Below, piece by piece: positions 56,741-64,000 of a stretch of 64,000 bases of DNA. Source of the DNA: Prochlorococcus sp. scB243_495K23 (lineage in GTDB: Bacteria > Cyanobacteriota > Cyanobacteriia > PCC-6307 > Cyanobiaceae); NCBI GenBank assembly GCA_000635495.1, contig JFLW01000084.1, positions 28,287 through 92,286 of the forward strand, written 5' to 3'. The notes beneath the pieces are model-generated. The model worked only from the letters and a program-made list of their open reading frames with translations, ran no database searches and was not told the origin of the DNA. The first letter of the stretch is position 1, and each line of letters starts with the position of its first letter. Both the position numbers and the translations under genes were made by a program.

Positions 56741-58620
56741 TTATTTTGCCCCTTAAAAAGTGGCATAGTATCTTGTCCTTTGTAACTTATTCCTTCCCTC
56801 TTCAAAACTTTAATTAAAGTTTTAAACAATATAAAAACATCCAAAGAAAAGTTTCTATTATCAACATACCAAGTATCAAGCTCTAATCGTCTTTCCCATG
56901 AAATATTATTTCTTCCATTAACTTGAGCCCATCCAGTCAATCCAGGCTTAACTTCATGTCTTCGGTTCTGATCATATGAGTACAATGGCAAATATCTCAT
57001 TAATAATGGTCTTGGCCCTACGAAGCTCATTTGACCTCTCATAATATTAACTAGAGTTGGCAATTCATCTAAAGAAGTGCTTCTCAACCATTTTCCAAAA
57101 TTATTTAATCTGCTTGAATCCTCTAATAAAACTCCTTTATCATCATATTTATTTTTCATAGATCTAAACTTTATCAAATAAAAAGGTTCACTTTTATTAC
57201 CAGGGCGCTTTTGAATGAAGAAAATTGGTCTCCCAAGATTGACCAATACTGATAATGAAATTATTAATAAGATAGGAAGTAATAAAATCAAAGCTAGTGT
57301 AGCAATTATACGGTCAACTTTATTTTTAAAAAAGTTGTAAATCTGATTTAAAAGGTATTTATTTCTCCTGTTTTTATTTTGATAAAACGCTTTTTCAATC
57401 AATTTACAAAAATTTTTAGATTGTGTATCTCTTGAAAAACTTTTAGTTCCTAATATTCTTGAGTTTTTTGAATATTCTTTTACTAAGTAATCATTTTTAG
57501 ACATATAAAGCAATGCATTCGCTAATGCTTTTGGATTTTGTGGTTTAACACTTTTTCCGAGTTTATTTTCTTCAATTAATTCAGATATCCAACCTGGATA
57601 ATTTGTTATTACTGGTAATCCTACGGCAAGATAATCAAAAAACTTGTTTGGTGACGTCCCATATTGGAAAGCGGGAATGTCATCTAAGATCATTAAACCA
57701 ACATCAATATTCTTTCTTAAAACCTCTGCAAGTCTTGTTTTGGGTATTGAATCTAAGAAATGGCAATTATCTAGATTTTCAATTTTCGCCCTCTCAATGA
57801 GTTGCAATTTCTTACTGCCATCTCCGATAAAAATGATATGTATATTTTTATTCCCAATTTTTTTTAGTTCTACTGCAGCATCAAGAAGAGCATCAAGTCC
57901 ATTTGCCCTTCCGTGCGCACCGGTAAATGCCGCGATAAATTTCTTTGATTGATTAATATTTATATCTATCTCTTCTAAATTCTCTTTAATATAATTTTCA
58001 GGAGGATAAAACAAATCTAAATCACATCCATTAGGGATCATATTAACCTTTTCTGCATTTACCCCTTTTCGTATAATTCCCCTACATATGCCAGGGGCTA
58101 GTCCAATTAATTGATCTGCAGATTGATAACTAAGTTTTTCAAAAATATTAATTATCTTTAGAAAAATTGGATTTATTTTTAAGCCCATCGCGACGGGCAA
58201 TTCCGGCCATAAATCTCTTACTTCAAAAACAAATGGAGTGCCTTTAATCCAACGACAGCAAATCCCAGGTAAAGCTATACTTAATGGAGTTGAGGTGCAA
58301 AATATTAGATCTGCGTTTGATATTAATGAAAACTTAAGTGCTTTTAAGCTAAATTTTAAAAAAACTAATAAACGCCCTATTAAATTTAATTTATTAGAGT
58401 ATTTATAATTGAATTCAATAATGTTAATACCATCTACGATACCCTCCCTAAAATTATTTTTAAATGGTTTTTTAAGACCTGAATTACATCTTTCATCTGA
58501 CAAACAAACCATAAAAACTTCATGTCCTGAATTAATAAGTTGTTTTGCGAAAAAATATGATCTAGTTCCAGCGGATCCATATGGAGTTGAAAAATATTGG
58601 TGAAAATAAATTATACGCAT
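56737..58620 (-). CDS. Fusion: GT4 glycosyltransferase + PglC-like phosphoglycosyl transferase
   Basis: A 627-residue two-domain protein. Residues ~1-405 are a GT4 enzyme of the WbuB/PglA-like group (STPYGSAGTRSYFFAKQL, FEVRDLWPELPVAMG, GTSPNKFFDYLAVGLP). Residues ~420-627 are a monotopic priming transferase: a hydrophobic helix (IIATLALILLLPILLIISL), FYLIKFRSM, catalytic STSLDELPT near residue 515, FVGPRPLL and RRHEVKPGLTGWAQVNGRN, the PglC signature. One polypeptide could place the first sugar phosphate on undecaprenyl phosphate and add the second sugar. The two halves are separate genes in Campylobacter. It overlaps the pglD-like gene by 4 bases. Confidence 0.93.
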   Translation of the reverse strand: MRIIYFHQYFSTPYGSAGTRSYFFAKQLINSGHEVFMVCLSDERCNSGLKKPFKNNFREGIVDGINIIEFNYKYSNKLNLIGRLLVFLKFSLKALKFSLISNADLIFCTSTPLSIALPGICCRWIKGTPFVFEVRDLWPELPVAMGLKINPIFLKIINIFEKLSYQSADQLIGLAPGICRGIIRKGVNAEKVNMIPNGCDLDLFYPPENYIKENLEEIDININQSKKFIAAFTGAHGRANGLDALLDAAVELKKIGNKNIHIIFIGDGSKKLQLIERAKIENLDNCHFLDSIPKTRLAEVLRKNIDVGLMILDDIPAFQYGTSPNKFFDYLAVGLPVITNYPGWISELIEENKLGKSVKPQNPKALANALLYMSKNDYLVKEYSKNSRILGTKSFSRDTQSKNFCKLIEKAFYQNKNRRNKYLLNQIYNFFKNKVDRIIATLALILLLPILLIISLSVLVNLGRPIFFIQKRPGNKSEPFYLIKFRSMKNKYDDKGVLLEDSSRLNNFGKWLRSTSLDELPTLVNIMRGQMSFVGPRPLLMRYLPLYSYDQNRRHEVKPGLTGWAQVNGRNNISWERRLELDTWYVDNRNFSLDVFILFKTLIKVLKREGISYKGQDTMPLFKGQNK

Positions 58621-58630
58621 AAAAACAAGT

Positions 58631-60568
58631 CTAATTTTTCGGAAATTCTATTATTGTTTTAACTACAATTGGTGATGTACTAAAAACTATCTCTAAAACT
58701 TGTAATTTATTTTTAGATTGATAATTATTTGATTCAAGTCCATCTTTTAATCTTAAAGATCTTAACTCTTTATCACTATTAATCTTTATTCTTATACCAT
58801 CAGTAATTAATGAATTACCATTAATTTTCCAATTTTTTTTAAATAATCTCCATCTAAGTGTTGCTTTCTTAAATGGGCCTGATATTTCATCAGCGATTTC
58901 CCATTTTAATCCTGCATCAAATGCACTTATTGTTCTTTTATGTCTACCAAATTTACACCTATAAGAAGAAGAAACTTTTTTCAGTCCATCATTACTTATA
59001 AGAATAGGCTCTTCTTCAGTTTGCAGCCAATTACCCCATAAAAATCTGCTAATTCTAGACATAGGGTTAAATTCATCAAATTGCACTGTATTATGACTCC
59101 TTATTCCACTAAAGTAATCCATTAACTCTTTGGAGGTATTGTAAGAAAAACTACCTCCATCCCTAAGAATATTTTCACCATTATTCCATAAATCAAAATG
59201 TAAAGGATCACACTGAGAGGGACGAAATTTATACCTTGGTAATCTTAATAAAGACCAAGAATTCTCATTTAATTTTATTACTACATATCCACCTTCTGAG
59301 AAATAAAATATTTGTTCTCTTTTTTTGAAATTGATGTCATTTGCAGTTGAAATTTTCTTTTTTAAATTAAGGTGTTTATATTTAAATCTAAGCATAAATA
59401 ATGTTTCATCCCATGGACCAGCATAATAAAGAAGTGTATTTTTAAATAAAAAATAACTCAACTGTAAAGTCGGCTTGAAATTATCATAAGGTAATGAATG
59501 TAATTGATAGCAAAAAGTCCCGTCATTGGCTCCTAAATTTGGAGCTCTGCCTGTTTTTGAATCAACAAAGACTTCAAGCCATTCAACTGCTAAATTACAA
59601 CAATTAATATATTTAGCAGAAAACAATTTATCATTAAAAAATTTTCTCCAAATTTCTACTTGGCATAATGTATCAAGTAAAAATCGATGGTAATTTAAAG
59701 AATTTTGAGAAAAAGAACCATCTTCCATAACTAATTTACAAATATTTTTTTCTAAACCTCTTTTACCAATTTTAGAAAAATAATGACCAATTCTTGCTTT
59801 TTTTATAGATGATTTAGATAACCATTTACCCCCAATATAAAGTGCCGCTGATTCAGAAATTGAATGGTTATTATTTTGTGCTTCAGCGTAAAACCTTGTG
59901 GAAGATATTCTTTCTAAATGAGCAATCACAAAATCAATTCTGTTTTGAGAAAAATTTTTTAATAAATCATTTCCCTCTATCACATACCATCCCAACATAA
60001 TATTTATTAATCTAATAGATACTTCTTGCCCACACATCCAGTTTTGACCGCTATTAACAGGATTTTCAATACACCAATTTTTAATCCATAAATTAAGACA
60101 ATCTACATAACGCTTATCTTTAGTCCATATCCATCCCCTAGAAAAAGTATTAATCCAATTAAATCTTGATAGTTCCCATATGTTTTTAATATCAATCTTT
60201 TCATAATCAGAAAAAGAACTCCAATGTTTTTTATAAGCCTTTACTCTATAAATACTTAGAGGATCTTTGTGCCATTCTGGTGGAGAGCCAACATTTATTA
60301 ATTGATTTCCATAAATAATTAAGTTACCAGCAATAAGCTTTTCACAATCACTGATAAGAGTGTCAGCTGAAAATTTATGATAACTTTCAGAATTCAAATG
60401 AAGAGTATTTAAATTATTAATATCTATATTGATATTTGGGCAATTTTTTATTTTTTGAAATAATTTAAAAATCCCTAATTTTTTAAAAATTCTATATTTT
60501 AAAACATTTAATATGTTCTCAAATCCTAGCGAATAAGAGGTGATTATATAGTCATATATTCTTAACAT
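58631..60568 (-). CDS. Heparinase II/III family protein
   Basis: A 645-residue protein. An N-terminal (alpha/alpha) toroid spans ~residues 100-400 (NWMCGQEVSIRLINIML, QNNNHSISESAALYIGGKW, LNYHRFLLDTLCQ) and a beta-sandwich C-terminal half follows (QCDPLHFDLWNNGENILRDG, SGIRSHNTVQFDEFNP). This matches heparinase II/III proteins found in exopolysaccharide clusters. No signal peptide is visible (MLRIYDYIITSYSLGFEN), so secretion is uncertain. A lyase acting on uronic-acid-containing glycan is the family expectation; substrate is unknown. Its start overlaps the wecC stop by one base. Confidence 0.85.
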   Translation of the reverse strand: MLRIYDYIITSYSLGFENILNVLKYRIFKKLGIFKLFQKIKNCPNINIDINNLNTLHLNSESYHKFSADTLISDCEKLIAGNLIIYGNQLINVGSPPEWHKDPLSIYRVKAYKKHWSSFSDYEKIDIKNIWELSRFNWINTFSRGWIWTKDKRYVDCLNLWIKNWCIENPVNSGQNWMCGQEVSIRLINIMLGWYVIEGNDLLKNFSQNRIDFVIAHLERISSTRFYAEAQNNNHSISESAALYIGGKWLSKSSIKKARIGHYFSKIGKRGLEKNICKLVMEDGSFSQNSLNYHRFLLDTLCQVEIWRKFFNDKLFSAKYINCCNLAVEWLEVFVDSKTGRAPNLGANDGTFCYQLHSLPYDNFKPTLQLSYFLFKNTLLYYAGPWDETLFMLRFKYKHLNLKKKISTANDINFKKREQIFYFSEGGYVVIKLNENSWSLLRLPRYKFRPSQCDPLHFDLWNNGENILRDGGSFSYNTSKELMDYFSGIRSHNTVQFDEFNPMSRISRFLWGNWLQTEEEPILISNDGLKKVSSSYRCKFGRHKRTISAFDAGLKWEIADEISGPFKKATLRWRLFKKNWKINGNSLITDGIRIKINSDKELRSLRLKDGLESNNYQSKNKLQVLEIVFSTSPIVVKTIIEFPKN

Positions 60569-61791
60569 TAAGAACAGAGAGCTTTACAAAAATCTAGTGT
60601 GTTATTTTTTGGAAGTTTTAAATTATAAAATTCTTTATGAGGTACTAATATTGCTATTAAATCAGCTTTTAAAATAATATCTTCAATTTTATAAAGATCC
60701 ATATTGGGATGGCTTTTTAAATTAGGTTCACATACTAAAGTTTTAATATTTGCTTTTATTAAATCCATTACAATATCTAGTGCTGGAGATTCTCTTAAAT
60801 CATCGATATTTGGCTTATAACTCAAACCAAGACAACCAATAGATATTGGCCTATTTAATTTTTTTTCAAGTTCAAATACATTTTTTTTAATTTTTTTAAC
60901 TACCCAATCTTTTTTTGTATTGTTAACTATTCTTGCTGTTTGAATAATTTTAGTAATATCTTCATCTTGTGAAGCAAGAAACCATGGGTCTACAGCTATA
61001 CAATGTCCACCAACTCCGCACCCAGGAACCAATATATTTACTCTAGGATGTCTATTAGCTATGGCGACTAACTCATGCACATCAACATCGACTGTATCGC
61101 ATAACATTGAAAGTTCATTGGCAAATGCAATATTTACATCTCTAAAGCTATTTTCAGACAACTTAACCATTTCTGCAGTTTTAGAGTCTGTAATAATTAA
61201 TTCTCCAGAACAAAATTGTGAATAAAAAGATTTTGCATGGTTGGAAGATTTTGTAGAAATACCTCCTATTACGCGATCATTATTTTGTAATTCATATAGT
61301 ATATTTCCAGGAAGAACCCTTTCAGGGCAGTAGGCGATATTAATATCAGATTCATCCAACTTAGATATTTTTTTAATCGATTCTAATATCTTTTGTGTTG
61401 ATCCAATAGGACAAGTTGATTCAATAATTAGTAAATTATTTTTCTTCAAATATGGGGCTACTGATCTTATGGCTTTAAGAACAAAACTTAAATCTGGTTG
61501 TGGTATTTTACTTTCTGTTTTTCTAAAAGGAGTGGGGACGGCAATCATATAAATATCAGCTTCACATGGTTGAGATTGAGCTACAAGTTTTTTATCATTC
61601 ACTGCTTTACAAATAACTTCTTCAAGATCTTTTTCAATAATATGAATACTACCTTTATTAATTGTGCTTATAATTTTTTCATTAATATCTACACCTACGA
61701 CATCAAATCCTTTACTTGCTAGTAATCCAGCGGTAGGCAAGCCAATATAACCTAAACCAACTACACAAACTTTTTTAATCATAATTGGCAT
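60568..61791 (-). CDS. wecC: UDP-N-acetyl-D-mannosamine dehydrogenase-like protein
   Basis: A 407-residue nucleotide-sugar dehydrogenase. NAD site is CVVGLGYIGLPTAGLLASKG, the catalytic cysteine is in GCGVGGHCIAVDPWFL, and GCLGLSYKPNIDDLRESPAL begins the C-terminal domain. The IGLPTA and GVGGHCIAVDPWFL patterns and the WecB partner in the same operon favour UDP-ManNAc to UDP-ManNAcA, although WbpA-like UDP-GlcNAc oxidation is possible. It overlaps the bi-domain gene by 17 bases; a second Met nine bases in could be the start. Confidence 0.92.
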   Translation of the reverse strand: MPIMIKKVCVVGLGYIGLPTAGLLASKGFDVVGVDINEKIISTINKGSIHIIEKDLEEVICKAVNDKKLVAQSQPCEADIYMIAVPTPFRKTESKIPQPDLSFVLKAIRSVAPYLKKNNLLIIESTCPIGSTQKILESIKKISKLDESDINIAYCPERVLPGNILYELQNNDRVIGGISTKSSNHAKSFYSQFCSGELIITDSKTAEMVKLSENSFRDVNIAFANELSMLCDTVDVDVHELVAIANRHPRVNILVPGCGVGGHCIAVDPWFLASQDEDITKIIQTARIVNNTKKDWVVKKIKKNVFELEKKLNRPISIGCLGLSYKPNIDDLRESPALDIVMDLIKANIKTLVCEPNLKSHPNMDLYKIEDIILKADLIAILVPHKEFYNLKLPKNNTLDFCKALCS

Positions 61792-63886
61792 TTAACAAAA
61801 ACCTTTGAACTTCAATTATCTCTTCAATTGGAATTGGGTTAAAGTTATTTTTAATCCCTTGCATGAATGCTTTCGCACAATTATTTTGCCCTTTATCTTG
61901 AGTAAGATTAAATACTTTATTAAAACCTGGAATACCCCATGTTTTTAATTTTCTAAAATTATCAAGTTGTATTATCTTCCCAGATGAAAAAATTTCTAGC
62001 CTTTCTTTTGCAAAGGATTTATGACCATTTGCAAAGTAATGAATAGTTCCAATAGATCCCTCTTTAAATTTTAATTGAATACTAAAAGTATCAGGGCATA
62101 ATTTATCATCTGAAGCATTTGTAACTGTAAGTGATGAAATAGGAGCATCAACTAAAAAACGAATTAAATCAACGAAGTGGCATGCTTCCCCTAAAAATCG
62201 TCCGCCACCTATTAATGGGTCTTGCGTCCAATGATCATTAGGAATATAACCGGCGTTACATGTATAGATAAATGACTTGGGACCTGTTAAGAAAGACACT
62301 TGTTTACGTATGATTTTTGTTAATGGTGCAAATCTTCTATTAAAACCAACCATCAAAATTTTTCCTGATGATTTCAATTCATCTTTTATATTTGAAAGCT
62401 CATTATTTGTTAAGCAAATAGGCTTTTCTACGAAGACATGTTTAGAGGCAGCTAAAGACTTTATAATCAATTGAGCATGACTATCATGTCTTGTTGCGAT
62501 AACAATTGCATCGGTTGAAGTATCCAGAAAGATATTTTCCTTATCAGTAGTTACTTTTTGAAAACTATATTTTTTACCTAATCTAATTGGTTCAGCACCA
62601 TTATTGGATGCTATTTGAACAAATTTTGCGCCAGCTTTTGAAAAAGATGGTAAAAGTTTTCTGCTGGCATAATTTCCCATACCAATGAAGCTTATTCCAT
62701 TTTGATCTAAGTTAGTAATTAAATTTGATATATTTAAATTGACAATTTTCTTTTCTTCCTTAGATAAATTATTTTTTTTAACATCATATATAAGAATTAT
62801 TCCGAAACTTGAACTTTGAGAGCTTAGAAATTCATATGCCTTTTTTGCGTTTTTAAAGTCAAATTTTTCTGTTATTAAGCATTCAGTTTTGATAACTTTG
62901 TTTTTAATTGCTGTTAAAACAGCCTCAAAATTTCTTTTTTCAGTCCATCGAACAAACCCTATTGGATAATCATCTCCATTTTCTTCGTAGTTTTTATCAT
63001 ATCTACCAGGGCCATAAGAACAGCTAACTTGGAACTTAATTTCTTTTTCATAAAATAAATTTCTATCAAGACCTATACCAGTTACACCAATTAAAATAAC
63101 TCTTCCCCTTTTTCTGCAACACTTAGCTGCTAAATTAAGAGGCTCATTAGAAGTCGTAGATGCAGTGACTAACACTCCATCGAGTCCAATTCCATTTGTT
63201 TCACGAAAAGACCATTCAACCGGATCATTTATATTATTCAATTCTAAAGCTGGTATACCTAATGATTCTGCTAATTTGCATTTTTCAGGATCAGGATCAA
63301 AACCAACAACTTTACAACCATTTGAAATTAAAATTTGAGCCGTCAGGAGTCCTATCAGGCCTAAACCACTTATTCCAAAAGTTTCTCCAAAGGTTGGTTC
63401 GGCAAGTCTAATACCCTGCAGTCCTATTGAAGAGAGTATAGAAAATACTGCTTCTTGATCACTTACAGAATCAGGTACCTTTGCGCATAAATTTTTAGGA
63501 CAAATAACATACTCAGCATGAGGGCCATTACACACCACTCTATCTCCAACTTTGAAATCATTTACTCCTAGACCAACTTCCTCGATAATACCTACTGCAC
63601 TATAACCAATTTCTATTGGTTTATCTAATTTACTCTTAACCGATTCAATAGTTGTTAAAAGACCATCATTTGAAATTTTGGCAAACACTTCACTTAATCT
63701 ATCTGGATTATTTTTTGCCTTTTGTATTAAAGATGAACTCCCAAATTCTATTAACATTCTCTCTGTTCCTGCCGATATTAAAGAGCAGTAATTTCTAATA
63801 AGAATTTTCCCTTTTCCACAATTAGGAATCGGTACTTCTTCTAAATCGACTTGACCATTTTTGAGAGACAAAAAAAGTTGCTTCAA
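61775..63886 (-). CDS. Bi-domain oxidoreductase: MDR alcohol dehydrogenase + Gfo/Idh/MocA
   Basis: A 703-residue fusion. Residues ~1-360 are a medium-chain dehydrogenase with LISAGTERMLIEFGSSSLI and a Rossmann site GISGLGLIGLLTAQILI. The usual zinc motif GHE is replaced by EIGYSAVGIIEEVG and no structural-zinc cysteine lobe is seen. Residues ~395-703 are Gfo/Idh/MocA-like: ISFIGMGNYASRKLLPSF at the NAD(P) site and VFVEKPICLTNNEL with the EKP motif. It is known in glycan gene clusters next to heparinase genes, but the reaction is not established. It is the first gene of the operon; the promoter should lie in 63887-64000. Confidence 0.88.
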   Translation of the reverse strand: MKQLFLSLKNGQVDLEEVPIPNCGKGKILIRNYCSLISAGTERMLIEFGSSSLIQKAKNNPDRLSEVFAKISNDGLLTTIESVKSKLDKPIEIGYSAVGIIEEVGLGVNDFKVGDRVVCNGPHAEYVICPKNLCAKVPDSVSDQEAVFSILSSIGLQGIRLAEPTFGETFGISGLGLIGLLTAQILISNGCKVVGFDPDPEKCKLAESLGIPALELNNINDPVEWSFRETNGIGLDGVLVTASTTSNEPLNLAAKCCRKRGRVILIGVTGIGLDRNLFYEKEIKFQVSCSYGPGRYDKNYEENGDDYPIGFVRWTEKRNFEAVLTAIKNKVIKTECLITEKFDFKNAKKAYEFLSSQSSSFGIILIYDVKKNNLSKEEKKIVNLNISNLITNLDQNGISFIGMGNYASRKLLPSFSKAGAKFVQIASNNGAEPIRLGKKYSFQKVTTDKENIFLDTSTDAIVIATRHDSHAQLIIKSLAASKHVFVEKPICLTNNELSNIKDELKSSGKILMVGFNRRFAPLTKIIRKQVSFLTGPKSFIYTCNAGYIPNDHWTQDPLIGGGRFLGEACHFVDLIRFLVDAPISSLTVTNASDDKLCPDTFSIQLKFKEGSIGTIHYFANGHKSFAKERLEIFSSGKIIQLDNFRKLKTWGIPGFNKVFNLTQDKGQNNCAKAFMQGIKNNFNPIPIEEIIEVQRFLLNANYD

Positions 63887-64000
63887 TTACTTATGTAGGA
63901 ATTCTAAAAATATTTATTTTTATTAAATTACTAAAAGAAACGTTTTAAGAACAAACAAAGTCAAATAAAGTAACATTCTTTTCATAAATATTTTGTTGAG

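Overview
The window looks like a piece of a high-light-adapted Prochlorococcus chromosome, or a very close marine picocyanobacterium. The reasons are the very AT-rich sequence, tiny intergenic gaps, many TTG/GTG starts, cyanobacterial families (DUF1824, DUF2808, DUF3386, Ycf46-like ATPase) and the order rpmH-rnpA-PH domain-yidC-ycf46-serS-rseP-rpsN-pnp-cysQ-rsmI. That order followed by a surface-sugar cluster resembles, from memory, the edge of the hypervariable surface-polysaccharide island (ISL4) of this clade. No database search was possible, so strain identity is inferred.

Left part (1-27.99 kb, core-like). A helicase with helicase-associated repeats, cut by the window edge, abuts tRNA-Ser(CGA). 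Then come the iron-binding protein futA, glyQ, small conserved genes, flavodoxin, a SemiSWEET and an AEC carrier. A three-gene minus-strand operon (EamA carrier, GT4 glycosyltransferase, ArnT-like GT-C enzyme) follows, then sppA, aroH and a DUF2808 protein. The ribosomal/RNA-processing/membrane-insertion block runs from rpmH to rsmI. Genes here are packed almost without gaps, some with shared or nearly touching ends.

Boundary (about 28-31.8 kb). A helix-turn-helix protein, a 647-base gap, an orphan GT2, an outer-membrane-like beta protein and a 518-base gap with a 21-bp tandem duplication separate core from island.

Surface-polysaccharide island (31.8-63.9 kb). The left arm, mostly plus strand, holds dTDP-L-rhamnose synthesis (rfbA-C-D-B), tRNA-Arg(TCT), an O-antigen ligase/polymerase-like protein, a large GT-C protein, GT4 enzymes, a stand-alone priming sugar transferase, a PglK/MsbA-type ABC exporter, manC, a UDP-glucose dehydrogenase, gmd and fcl. 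The right arm is one minus-strand operon of ten genes. Read 5' to 3' it encodes a bi-domain oxidoreductase, a UDP-ManNAc-type dehydrogenase, a heparinase II/III-family protein, a GT4 fused to a PglC-like priming transferase, PglD-, PglE- and PglF-like proteins, WecB, a UDP-glucuronate 4-epimerase and GalE. The arms converge at about 49.6 kb.

Read together, the island can supply dTDP-rhamnose, GDP-mannose/fucose, UDP-GlcA/GalA, UDP-Gal, UDP-ManNAcA and probably UDP-di-N-acetylbacillosamine. It carries two different chain-initiating enzymes and an exporter. The right arm is the best candidate for a little-described system: a bacillosamine-primed, uronic-acid-rich glycan made next to a heparinase-like enzyme. 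No CRISPR array, IS element or integrase was seen. Predicted functions rest on motif recognition only.
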